Part shown: piece by piece, positions 36,177 to 48,897 of the stretch
Layout of the letters: each line of letters opens with the position of its first letter
Position numbering within the stretch: position 1 is the stretch's first letter
Notes under the pieces: generated by a model
Databases searched by the model: none
Told to the model about the DNA's origin: nothing
The model's input: the letters and a program-made list of their open reading frames with translations, nothing else
NCBI GenBank assembly: GCA_905182995.1
Contig: CAJJDP010000162.1
Span: forward strand, 68,662 to 132,661
Origin: Paramecium octaurelia
Taxonomy: Eukaryota; Ciliophora; Oligohymenophorea; Peniculida; Parameciidae
Direction of reading: 5' to 3'
DNA length: 64,000 nucleotides
Made by a program: the position numbers and the translations under genes

Positions 36177-36386
36177 ATAAAAATTAATTAATAAGATAAA
36201 ATTGTTAAAATTCCATAAGTGCTTAAATAAAGCAATAAATTATCTCAGAACTAGATAAAATCAGAATTGGAATCAAAATTATTCATTATTATTAATTGTC
36301 AAAACTAGGTTTCTTGAAATTCTGAATTCTTAGTATTTCTAACATAGTAAATAAGAATATTTGAATATTTAATTAATTCAAAATTT

Positions 36387-37527
36387 ATGTCAAGCTCAAT
36401 CAAAACTCTTAGGTATTGTAAAATAGCTGGTCATCAATCCAAAAGGATTATCAAAATTTGTGTTTCTAAGTCAACATGTCCAAATAGATATTTGTGTGAA
36501 TTGTGTTTGAAATAATAAAACCATCAGCATTTTGATCAATGTATAAGCATAGATTAATTTCTGTAACGAATCAATCAAATTAAAATTAATTACAAGGATG
36601 CAAATAAAATTGAGGAGATGGCTTCAATACTCAAAAATAAAATCAATTCCTGTATGTCCATCATTCAACAGCAATTCTAATAACTAGAGGATAGAGTTGA
36701 AGGCATCAAAGGCAGCATTAGAAACAGCTTCACCAATATTGCTCAAGTCTTGGAATAGTTAAGCTCTAATCCTTTAGGCTTTAATGATGAAAATCTGAAT
36801 AGAAATTTATATTATCTTTAAGAGGAAAGCTGGAATGAATTTCAAATGTCCGTCAACAAAGGGTCTCATCTTATGAAACAATATTTCAACATTCTACACG
36901 AATAAACACTTCGATTTAAATTATCAGGTGGACATTCGCAATAAGGAAGCACAGGTTAACTATTACAGATCCAAGAGGCTGTTTGGCATTTAAAAGGAAT
37001 TGACCAATCCTTTGAATCTTAACTCCAAAATCGTCCCGAAATCTCCAGATTCATCATCTATTACTCATCACAAACGCAAGAGCTGATGTATGATATTTTA
37101 TTATAATATATATGAAGAAGGACAACTAATAAATAATAAAGTTCAGTAAGGATACTGGTGCATGAAAGTAAAGGATAGACCACATATCAAAGGAGGAGGG
37201 TATTACAATAACGGTCTTAAGGTTGGTGAATGGACAGAAATTGTAAGAGACAATCCATTTTAATATCATTACATCACTCATTATTTCAATAATTTTGGTG
37301 AATTGTAAAACACAGTGGATATCAATTATTGTGACTTGTCTTAAGATGTACTCAAAATACTAGACGAATATGAGCAACCAAATTTTCTATCGAATTCAAA
37401 TTCAGCAGTTAAGGACTTTTCATCAAGAGTATTTCTTTCACCAAAGGCATTCCCTACTGATAGAGTAAGATTAGGTTCTTATTCATCGATTGGAAAATCT
37501 AGCAGAAAATTGGAGAAATATATATGA
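36387..37527 (+). CDS. Zinc-finger / MORN-like repeat protein with an apparent one-base frame break
   Basis: ATG 36387 opens MSSSIKTLRYCKIAGHQSKR and a B-box-like zinc finger (C...H...C-x5-C, then CELCLKQQNHQHF). A helical region follows (MSIIQQQFQQLEDRVEGIKG) that ends at TGA 37116. The sequence then resumes in the next frame as YEEGQLINNKVQQGYW and HIKGGGYYNNGLKVGEWTEI, a G-Y-x2-G-x-K-x-G-x-W repeat of ciliate MORN-like proteins, to TGA 37525-37527. The span is 3n+1 and no GT...AG intron of suitable size restores it. Either an unusual splice, a real mutation near 37100-37115 (a TA-repeat), or a sequence error is responsible. Confidence 0.6.
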
Positions 37528-37675
37528 TATTATTAGATAAAATAAAATTCATATAATCTCTAATGTATATGTATCTAATTCAATGGAATACAGATGTTTC
37601 TTATTAAGAGATAATTTGATTTAATTAAGAATGCTTCTTTATATTTATAACATAATACTTTTTCTAAATTAAAAG

Positions 37676-38890
37676 TCATAATAATAAATCTTCAATATCA
37701 TCATCAAAATCTACTTATTCTGGAGCGGGTGCTTAATATTTTGGTTTATAAAAGTTGCTTGTATTTTATTAAAATCTATCATTTGATTCTTCTATGAAAT
37801 CATCTGGATAATCATCTGAACTTTATTGGAACTAATTCTATGCGTTAGATTAATTTTGAAATTTAGATTTGTTATCTTGCAGAGGTTCAACATCATCGTA
37901 TGATTCTAAGTCTCCTGATGAATAATCTTGTTGTAAATCATCATATTTAATTGATCTTGATCCTGGGATTGTTGGTTATTTTGATTGCTCGTCAAATTTT
38001 TAAAGTTTTGAATCATAATTAGATTACGAATAACCCATAGATTATTGAGGATCCATATATGATGATTGCTACTAATTGGTTAAATAACTTTATTGAATCG
38101 GATTTTAAATTGGTACTTTTTAAACATTGTTTTATTTAGGAAAGCTTTCATTAGAAAGAAAGTCTTCTTCCAGATCTTATTCGAAATGCTATTAAGGCTT
38201 CTATTAGAATTAGATTTATTAATTCTTTTATACAATTTTCGAGGGTGAATAATGTTTTTTTTCAGTTATTGTTTTATTTTTTGAATTTTATTGACTAATA
38301 GTTTACTGCCAATCCTATCCTTAGGATGATTATTATTTCACTTCATTTTAATCCTATTCTAATGATTATTCAAATTCTGGAGTTGATGGTCGTTTATGTT
38401 TTTTCTTTCCATTTCCTTTCGCCTTCCTGATTGGTTACTTGATTTCTTAGACAACTTGTGCTGCTACTAATTATGTAAAATTTTAAATTAGCTTGGCAAA
38501 ATTGTTTTGCAATTACATCATTTACGTTTAAGGTTGTTGAGGTTATGTTTTTTGCAAAAATAGTTCTGGATTATTTTATTACAATGATAGCAGTTTTTGT
38601 TTTCTTTTTTAAGTTTTCTTAAGAAATATTTATCTTTCCATTTCATCTTGTTATTCTTTAAGATTTTTCTTATATTCTAAATCTTGTATCACAGTTCCAA
38701 TGTGCTCTTTTGATTGATCATATAAAATTTCTTTTAAATGATCTTCATAAATTGGAAGGTCGTTAACAATCATGTATTGAACCAAATCCGGAGTTAGTAA
38801 GGGTACAACTTTTTCAACATGTTTCTCTTTGGATTTTTTGAGTAATTCCTCTTTAACTATTTGTAATAATTATTCTTATTTTAATTACAT
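37676..38890 (-). CDS. Gln/Asn-rich protein with conserved N-terminal helical region
   Basis: An unbroken 404-codon gene without introns (ATG 38890, TGA 37676). The first 130 residues are helical and could be a small domain (VVPLLTPDLVQYMIVNDLPI, YEDHLKEILYDQSKEHIGTV). The rest is low-complexity, rich in Gln (mostly TAA/TAG), Ser and Tyr. A short acidic end (EQVDFDDDIEDLLL) looks like a linear interaction motif. The product is not recognised. Confidence 0.6.
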
Positions 38891-39284
38891 ATAAAATATT
38901 AATAAATTATAATCAACCAGTTTTAGTTTATAATAAAAATAATCAAAATAAATAATAGAAACAATAGATATAATTTTATGTCAAGTAAATTTTCTACTAC
39001 TCATTATCAATCTAATGATTGCAATGTGATCAAGTAATTCTCTTAATTACACATAAGTAGTATACTATTTTTCATCATTAAAATAATATAAGTTGGTATA
39101 TATAAGTACGATAAAGATAATTTTCACATTATAAAACGAAATAACAAACTGAATGGTCCAGTCCATTCACTTAAGCTAATGTCAGCTGAGTTGCTCACAT
39201 ATTATTTTAGTTGGGTGACATATTAATATGAAATTTGAAAATTTAAAGAACAATTATCATATACTATAACTATGATCGAATAAA
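38891..39284. other. AT-rich intergenic region
   Basis: The stretch is mostly A/T. A GC-richer island at about 39150-39200 (GGTCCAGTCCATTCACTTAA, then GTCAGCTGAGTTGCTCAC) stands out but makes no clear cloverleaf or box C/D pattern. No coding frame is evident. Confidence 0.35.
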
Positions 39285-39800
39285 TCAATATATTGATTTT
39301 TTGAATTTTGTAAAATCTAATTGACCGCTCTTCAGTTTAGAAGAATTAAGCAATTGTTGAATTTTTGATATGGACATTTTGATGTCTAATGGTGTTTAAT
39401 ACCCTGATTAATGTTAACTATCCTATATTCTTGTACTAGGAGTGTGGAGACTTTATTTTGAGATTGGGTTTAGGTTATATTTGAAATTAGCTGGCTTGAT
39501 TCGAAAAGTAGTTGGGGGAGCATGAATCCTTTGTGGTTTTTCATGCAAAGAAGGACTATAAATCGCTTATGCTTATTTCAATGATGAGAGAGTAGTTCTT
39601 TTATTGCTTTTCATTCTATTTATTGTTTTTGGGGGTTGTTTTTGTGGCTATATGAATTATTTTTGATAAAATTAAAGACTAAATAAGGATGATGGATTAT
39701 AGTTTTTATTTTCTTCTTCTTTCACAATCAAAATGCTTTCATATTCTTAGTCATAGTTGAGATGCTTTTCTTATATTTCAGTCTTAAATCTGCGATTCAT
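39285..39800 (-). CDS. Basic, disordered hypothetical protein
   Basis: A 171-codon intronless frame (MNRRFKTEIQEKHLNYDQEY ... IKPANFKYNLNPISKQSLHT) ending at TGA 39285. It is rich in Lys, Gln, Pro and Ser with a Pro-rich middle (QPQKQPPKTINR). No domain is recognised. The antisense strand also has long frames but contains TGA stops at 39520 and 39666. Confidence 0.55.
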
Positions 39801-40212
39801 TAACGATTATATTTTATATAATATTTTGAAGCTGGAAACTATTCTTATTAATTAAAATATATGATCGAAATTAGTATAGAGAAAAACTATGAAAAAATAA
39901 CAATAGACATTGATCTTAATTAAGTGTAGTATACAAAGTACAATAATATATAAAGAGAATATCTTTAATTATTTACTATTTAGTGTTTATATGTTTGAAT
40001 TTGTATTTATTATACCTCCCTTTATTTCATGATATAAACAAATAAATAAAACCAATTTTTGTATTATATTGATTATGTTCATTATAATAAATGAACTAAA
40101 ATAGTGTAATCAATGAAAAATCTTTAAATCATCGGAGCACTGTATAAAACATTTAAATTAGTTATCTTTTATACAATTTAATATTTAATCTAGAAAAATT
40201 ACAAAATTTGGA
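39801..40212. other. Divergent intergenic region
   Basis: This is a 412-bp AT-rich gap between the minus-strand disordered protein and the CRAL-TRIO gene. No ORF, repeat or RNA was seen. It must hold both promoters. Confidence 0.4.
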
Positions 40213-41753
40213 ATGAATAAAATTTATAGTAAATACAATTTAGAGCGTTTGCGTCTATAGCACTCTGAATTGGATACCATCAAATTGGACAGTAAACTTT
40301 CTTAATATATCTAGGATCTGAAATGAAAAGAGGAACTGGTAAGAATGCGATTAGAAAGGTTTTTGGAATTGATGAAGCAAGCAGACATGAGTATGACATT
40401 TACGAGAAACAACAACTAGATGCATTTAAAAAGTTCTTAGATTATGAGAATCAATCTTTATCAGATGAACTTATTCTAAGATTCTTGTATGCAAATTAAT
40501 TTGATTTTGATACGACAATTTAAGTAAAAATAACCTTTTAAAAAAATAAGCATATGCGTCTTCATCACTCATGGATTACAAATCCTAGTAATTTTAAGTG
40601 GACATTAAACGCAGAAGAGATAATAGTAAGGAATAGATCACTATATTAAGAAATAAGGTGCAATATATATAAGTGGGAGAGGATTGGGTCTTAAGCCAAT
40701 TGTTGTGATAAACGCGGATAAATTGGATATTTCTGCTTACCCCATTGAAGAAATTATAAGGGCCATTTCAATTGTGTTTATGGTTGTGAAGGATTACATG
40801 TTAGCATCTGGGAAGGTAGAAAGTTGGTTTGTAATAGTTGAGGCTAAAAACACAACAGCATATAAGATTCCATTTAATGTAATAGTGTAAAACTTAATTG
40901 GTAGCATTTGAATTAGATTTTTGATGTATTGAGACTAAACTTTCCTTGTTATTTAGAAAGAGTGTTTATCTTGCAACCTTAGACATCAATTTCGATTGCA
41001 TGGCAAATAATAGAGTAGTTTATTCCTCACAATTCTCGTCACAAAGTAGAGTTTATTGAAAACGATTATTCTCTCTTATTCAACTACATTAAACCAAAAT
41101 AATTGGAATAACGACATGGAGGTAAGGCTCCGAATGTATATGATTATTGGCCACCTCATATTGAGGATTTTAATGAGGTGGAATTCTAATAAAAGTAGAA
41201 AATGGAGACACAAAAGATTAAAGAATAGATAAATGTGCTTTAGAAAGTGATGCCTTTTTCTTCAAATATTGATTCTACAGTTTCAGACTTATTAAGAAAG
41301 CAGTATAAACCTAAAACCAAGATTTATCAACAGGAAACGTATTTGGATACAACAAACTATTTTGTAAATAAATCAATGTCGAATACTCGATTATTGAATG
41401 GACCAAGAAAGGAACAAGTGCTCTCAAATCAAAGTGACCAATAGTTATTATAACAATAGAAAACGTAAGAAGTGAATATATCTCTGGAATAGAGGAGTCC
41501 AAATTATAATTATTATTAAGGGGCTTATTTTTCTGAGCAACCTTAACAATAGACTACAATACCTCTTTAGAGTAGATTTGTGGGTTCTAGAACAAAGTCA
41601 AATGAGACATAGGGGTCACTTTTGAATGCAGCAAATCAGAATGGTTTATTTCAATCAAGATTTGTTGGTTTAAGAACCTAGCATTTGGTGGCAAATAAGG
41701 ACATTAGCATAATAGTGAACAGAGAAGATAGAATATTGAACCAATTAATGTGA
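40213..41753 (+). CDS. CRAL-TRIO (Sec14-like) lipid-binding protein with long C-terminal tail
   Basis: ATG 40213 to TGA 41753. The N-terminal CRAL-TRIO-N part contains LILRFLYANQFDFDTTI and HMRLHHSWITNPSNFKW. The lipid-binding core includes IKQGAIYISGRGLGLKPIVV, INADKLDISAYPIEEIIRAI, ILQPQTSISIAWQIIEQFIP and HGGKAPNVYDYWPPHIEDF. About 190 residues of Gln/Ser-rich tail follow. The family moves phosphoinositides or other lipids between membranes. Introns at about 40267-40289, 40522-40548 (AAG end) and 40627-40651 (AAG end) are needed, plus one near 40879-40916 that is less certain. Confidence 0.78.
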
Positions 41754-41945
41754 GGGTTTGGAATATCTTAGAGATTTATAATATTATTCTTTTCATTATG
41801 ATGATATACTTTAATTAAAATGGGAGTTGCATTTATTTCTATTAATCTTTTTTAGATTGATCTTATCTCTTGAGGATTGAAATGCAGTTAATTGTAATAT
41901 GAATTCTGTTTTCAAATCCGTTTTTATGTATATATTAATATAAAA

Positions 41946-43623
41946 ATGAAGTGGACCTTGATTATTGTGGCTATTTCTATGTATTCTTTACATGCAAATT
42001 CAGATCTTGATACTGTTAAGCAATTACTTACAGATTTGAAAACAAATGTGTAATTGGACATTGAAGCATTAGATGCAGCATGGGAATTACATAAGAAAAA
42101 CAAGCAGTCAGTGATAGATGCATTAGGTTTTTCGACCCAAGAATAGAGAACAGAGTGTTAAAAGAAGGATGATGATGTGGAGAGTAAAAAGAGAGATATA
42201 AAAATAACTAATGATTTTGTGGCCTGGATGGAGAAAAGATAGACATTGAATTCCAATCGTTTGGGAGTATTAGAATAAAATAGGTACATTTACAAATTCA
42301 TGCAAATAGATGTCAATCAAGCAATAATTATGTTCATGATATTAAGAATTATAAAATTGCATTAGCACTAGTGAAGTTTTTGAGAGAACAACTAGATAAG
42401 TTAGACTAGAATGCATCCCCTGCCTAGAAGCAAGAGTTCTTGTAAAAAGTGACCAAGTTTGTTTAGATCTATTAAACAGGTAAACTTTTAACAATGGTTG
42501 AAAATTTGCAAATCAACAATGATGGTTCATATGTATTGCCAACTGTCGAAGGTGATGAATACGACCTCAATGAAGCAATCTTATCTTCAACAAGAGGAAA
42601 AAGAAATGCAAATAAAATACTTCTATAATAACAATAAACAACCGTTATAGCATCAGGTGATGATGACGATAAAGCAGATAGCGCAGTTGTTTTGATTCCT
42701 AGTTAATGTGATGATTCTATCAACACAGTTATCGTTGTATAAAATGATGATGGCACAAATAGTGATGATGATGATTTACATATCAAATTTACTAATGGAG
42801 GATCTGGCACTGGTGGCCATACTAAACCTAAACCTGCTCCTAAACCTCATGTGGATCCTGTTCATTAAGAAGATACAACAGGAGAAGAAAGTGGCAGTCA
42901 CTCAGCTGATAATGATCACAACGAAGGAGAGGATGATGAGGAAACTGAAGAATCGGATAATGATAATGCACACGAATAAGATGATAATAATGCAGAAGAA
43001 TAGAAATAATAAGATGATAATACAGAAGAATCAACAGATAATGATGATGGCAATGAGGAAGGTGATCATTCACATGTTGATGATGCTGCTGATGATGGAT
43101 CCAAAAAGGGTGGTGAAGATGGGTCAGGTGGTAATAAGGCTGCAGTTCCTGAAGAAGAAGAAGATTTAAGTGTATGATAATAGAAATAATATTAAGGATA
43201 TCAGAAAGGTATTAGATGCTATTGAAAAGCATAGCAAGAAATCACTAGATTTAGAATAAGAAGATGAAGTCAGAAGTTCTATGATTTATATTGATTTTAA
43301 ACTACATATTGAATTAGAAAATCAATATTTTGATAAACAAATTGCTGGAGAAAAAGAAAACCTAGTATCATAACTATATTAAATATTAGATCAAATTAAC
43401 TAATCAACTCACCAGTAGAGTCTCTGTTGCTAGACAATGTAATGCTAGACTCAAACAAATTTCTATCGCTTACCAAGTCAGCCAAGATGTACTTTGTTTT
43501 ATTTTATGCTTTTAGGATTACAATGACTCATATCAACATTACTTGGAACTCAGAAAGTAAAAGGAAGAGGAGTTGGCAACATTTGAAGACATTTACAGAA
43601 TTTATACCAATTAGGTTGTCTGA
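41946..43623 (+). CDS. Secreted coiled-coil protein with acidic central tract (secretory-granule-like)
   Basis: ATG 41946; four introns (26, 25, 25 and 27 nt) leave exactly 524 codons. A signal peptide (MKWTLIIVAISMYSLHANS) is followed by a helical coiled-coil region (DTVKQLLTDLKTNVQLDIEA), then about 150 residues dominated by Asp, Asn, Glu and Gly, and a second coiled coil (DIRKVLDAIEKHSKKSLDLE; EELATFEDIYRIYTNQVV). Signal peptide plus two coiled coils and an acidic, calcium-binding-like tract recall ciliate trichocyst-matrix proteins, though no diagnostic motif was verified. The intron at 43173-43197 ends in AAG; without it the protein stops at 43177. Confidence 0.65.
42760..43160 (+). repeat. 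Asp/Glu/Asn-rich low-complexity tract
   Basis: GAT/GAA/AAT codons predominate inside the secreted protein gene (DDDDL, EDDEETEESDNDN, DDAADDG). It is a coding low-complexity region. Apparent frames in both directions here are compositional shadows. Confidence 0.7.
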
Positions 43624-43671
43624 ATTATATTAAATAAAACAAATTTATATTTATACAAATTAATTTATAAT

Positions 43672-45151
<1,480 letters not shown>

Positions 45152-45253
45152 TTTGTTAAATGTGATTAATTCTATAATTAAGATGTCATTATTACATAAA
45201 TTCAAAAAGAAATACTTCAATTATATATATATTCTATTCATATTTATATCAAT

Positions 45254-47036
45254 TCAGCATACTAACCATCTATCCTTAAATCTTAAAATAGTCTTTGTTT
45301 CAACGGTTTCTCCATCTTTATTTTCCTAATTCTATACCACAAATAATTCTTGTTTATAAATCATACATTGTTAATGCCAAAAACCACCTGGTATTTTTAA
45401 AGGCTTGCTATTCACCATATGCAATATATGGTTTTCCCCTTTTATTGTAAAAAGAAATGATTGATCAGAACTAACAGAATTTTCGTCATAACCTCCAAAG
45501 ATCATCAAAGAACTTGGAGAGATTTACACTCCAGCTGCAAACTACTTTAGTCCTTTGAATAATGGTATACTTTATTATATAGATTATAATTACTCTTTAT
45601 TTGCTATCTGTGGATCAATGGCTTGCCAGATCATATCTTTAATATTGAATCTCTCAATATAATTCATCTACTATTTTTCATACAATCCTCCAAATTTGTA
45701 TATGAATTGATTATTATAATTTACACAGCAGGAAGCTATGGAAGGGTACAAACAATCCTAGATTTACTCACTTTTTCTTAATATATAATTATATCTCTCA
45801 CAAGTCTTCTCAAGAGTTTGATTTTGCCCAAACCCAGAGATTGAGTAAATGTAATCCCCTACAATACAACAACCATGAGATGATCGACTGGTCAACAAAT
45901 GACCAACATTAGTTAAAGAATATTTATCAAGCAAGCATATTGCGTTCGATTTGGTGTTAGGATAGTTGTTGTCAATTGTTGTTCCTCCAATTAGATATAA
46001 CTAGCCAGTTTTAGTAATTAGTGATTAATGAAAAACTGGAATTTGAAAGGGTATTGACAACTTAATTTTCTTAATTTCTTTGGGATTATCAAGGTTGATT
46101 AAGTTTAATTCTTTACTATTGTATTTAAAATAATGAAGCACTTTATGTTATACACTCGGTAATAGATTATCTTCAACTGTGATAGCAAATTCAGACTGCT
46201 TCTTACCCTATTGAATTTCACTGATTTAGGATAGCAATGGAGTCTGATTCGAAGAGGGTGCTTCCTAAATGTTGATTGGTTGATTATTTAATTGTTATTT
46301 CTCTTCAATTTTCAACATAGTTGTATTTGTTTTTTTAAATTGAATCTGAATGGATTAGGCAAACAATTCATCAAGTTTTTGGTTGAAATTTTGAGAGACA
46401 ACAAGTAATGGAAATTCTAAAAATATTTCAAATAATTTACTCAATTTCAAAAGTTCTTTATAGGCCTCTTAATTAGCAGATTGAATCAGTTAAGTAGTAT
46501 TTAGTAAGTAAATGCTTCTTATAGTTTTAATTTAGCAATCGCTCTGGGTTTCTAACTTGGTTCCTAGTTCATCTAATTATTAAATTAAATTTTTGATTCT
46601 GTTGTAAACTTCTTTAATCTATGATTCCTATACTTATTAAGGATACTTTTACTTTGAATGCTTGGATCAAGTTATTACTAAAGTCTTGGAGCAACTTTTT
46701 ATTGTATGAATCAATTTTATCAATTATTTATTATTTCAATTGCTAAAGTGATTCTCTACAGAGTTCAATATACTATGAAGAATTTTCAATAGTTTTCATT
46801 TCTTGCAATGACAGGATTTAATTCATTTCTTGGATTGAAGAGCGTATTTTCTTGGAGCAGTTTGTTCTACAGGATTTCAAACTTTCAATTTGACATTCTT
46901 TGTGTTCTCTGAAATGAATTTCAATACACTCGGGACATAAAGGTTAGAGACATTTAGTGTTGATGCACATGTTGGTGCATGGTTCTTGATGTATTTGGCA
47001 GAGTTCATTTGAATAATAAGTAAATTATTAACTCAT
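45254..47036 (-). CDS. B-box-type zinc finger, coiled coil and kelch-repeat protein
   Basis: ATG 47036 (MSQQFTYYSNELCQIHQEPC) to TGA 45254. The N-terminus has a Cys/His array (C-x2-H...C-x3-C...LQPLCPECIEIHFREHKE) of B-box type. A coiled coil of about 180 residues follows. The C-terminal half has kelch-like blades (LYLIGGTTIDNNYPN, GHLLTSRSSHGCCIVGDYIY, LMIFGGYDENSVSSDQS) and ends KTILRFKDRWLVC. This zinc-finger/coiled-coil/kelch plan is frequent in ciliates and points to a scaffold or ubiquitin-related adaptor; the partner is unknown. Introns near 45570 and 45770 were noted but not all boundaries were fixed. Confidence 0.68.
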
Positions 47037-47180
47037 TTATTATTAATTTCAGAGTTTATAACTTTGGTATTCATTTCTAAAAAGATAGTTATTTTTATTC
47101 AATTGAATCCAAAATGGAATCTCTTTGGTTTTTTACTCATAGAAAATAAATAGAAAATTTAAGTTGTATAAAATAAAATA

Positions 47181-48853
47181 ATGAATTTCAGCTTACCCGA
47201 TGCTCTTGCTTTAATAAAAGAAGGAAGGGCAAATGAGGCCGTTGATTAGCTGAATAAATTTATTGAATGCTTGTAGCCTCTGAGTCCTTAAACATAATTG
47301 TTGGGATAGCAACTTGGGATTGATTGTGAATTTTTCAGGATTGTTAATTTTCAGGACTTTTATGATCCTGATCCTTAAGTTTAGGCACTGCGATTTAAAT
47401 ATTACGCATACAAAGTAGCAAGTAATTGATACGATTTGAAACTTTAGAGTGGGGTTATTAGATAATTTAATAAAAGAAAAAAGTGAAACGAAGACATGAT
47501 TTAATTGAGAAATCGGAGTAGTTAGGTATATAGAATGAAATAGGAAGAACCTTTGGAGTTGATATGGAATCCAAGTAATTGGTTGAGTCTCGATTGCAAT
47601 CAATATCTGAGAAATTGTAGAAGAAGAAACAAATATTCTAAAAGTAATTACTCTGTTAATTGGACATTGAAAAGAGACGAACTGACTACAAGGTTCAATA
47701 GGAAGATAAGATAGAGAAAGTAAGAAAAGCTTTAAAATCAGATTATGATCACAAAATAGTGGCTGTAAAGGATCATTTGGAGAAAGTCAATGAGAAATTA
47801 AAAAATAACCATAGAATGAAAAAGAAGATGGAGGATGAATTAATTAATAAAAGAAGTGAATTATTGAAAAATGCTTCATTGATGTAATGTTTTCAATTAA
47901 ATTCATTAGTGATGATAAAATAAATAAATTGGAAGAAATGAGAAAGGAATAGATTGAACATATGAAATAAGCTAGGTCATAAAAAAAATAAAGATAGCAT
48001 TCTTTTTAAGAGAAGTAGAATTAACAGTATGAGGAATATTTGGAGAGGATGAAATAGAAGTTAGATTAGAAAAGTAATTTATATTTTTATTTGTTCTAGG
48101 GGTTGTTGAAATTCATTCTGAAAGTCATAAAGATTTTGGTAAAAGATAAGTTTATGATAATTATGAAAAAAATCTTGAAAATATCATACTAAAGTATTAG
48201 AAGTAATAACCAATAATAAATAATTTACTTGCCAAATCTATTGAGTAAGTTTAATAAAAGAAGTAAGTTGAGATTGAGAAATTTCAAAAGGTCAAATCTA
48301 ATTAGAAATTACATTTGAGTACTCCCAGAATAGAACCTAGAAAAGTAGATGAAATCTTGGAAAGAAGGGATAAGAGACTCCAAGAGGAGACTATTTTGAG
48401 AAGAGAGATATACTAATAAAGAGTATTAAATTTTCTTCAAAATCGTCAATAATTACAGAGATTATAATCTTAATAGGTCGAGAGATACAATGAATTTTAT
48501 AGCAGATAGAGTGCAAGATTGAAAAATATAAGGAGTTCTCATGAATAAATGAAATCCACTGTAAAGTAAGTATTTCGAGTATCTATTTAAGCTTTGCCTT
48601 AATGTAAGCCAATAGGATTGAAGAATAAACAGCTTTAAAGATATAGAGGGCAATTTAATTGATAAATGATCCTGATTTGCAAATGTAGTTTAAACCAAAT
48701 GAAAAACTGAATACTCAATAGAAGGTAGCAAAGAAAAAATAAGAAGAAATGTAATAATTACTAAAATCATTTGTGACAAGTGAAGTTGATTTATTGAGAT
48801 TTTCTAAATCTGTAACTGAGGTTAAAAATGAAGAAAATTAATAATAAAAATGA
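47181..48853 (+). CDS. Long coiled-coil protein
   Basis: ATG 47181 (MNFSLPDALALIKEGRANEA) to TGA 48853. A short helical N-terminus of possible TPR-like or LisH-like nature (EAVDQLNKFIECLQPLS) precedes long charged coiled coils (KLQKKKQIFQKQLLCQLDIE, VEKVNEKLKNNHRMKKKMED, RREIYQQRVLNFLQNRQQL). Introns include one at 47453-47475 with an AAG end, 47886-47911, about 48076-48101 and 48569-48594. The C-terminus is Lys/Gln-rich. It is likely a cytoskeletal or ciliary structural protein, inferred only from composition. Confidence 0.6.
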
Positions 48854-48897
48854 AATCATTTTTTATCTTTATGACATATATATTTATTTATTCTACA

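Noticed and set aside
42840-43073. Minus-strand His/Tyr/Leu-rich frame
   Set aside because: It is the complement of the Asp/Glu/Asn codon tract in the secreted protein; no independent evidence.
47211-47603. Minus-strand 130-codon frame
   Set aside because: It is antisense to the start of the 47181-48853 coiled-coil gene, which continues far beyond it.
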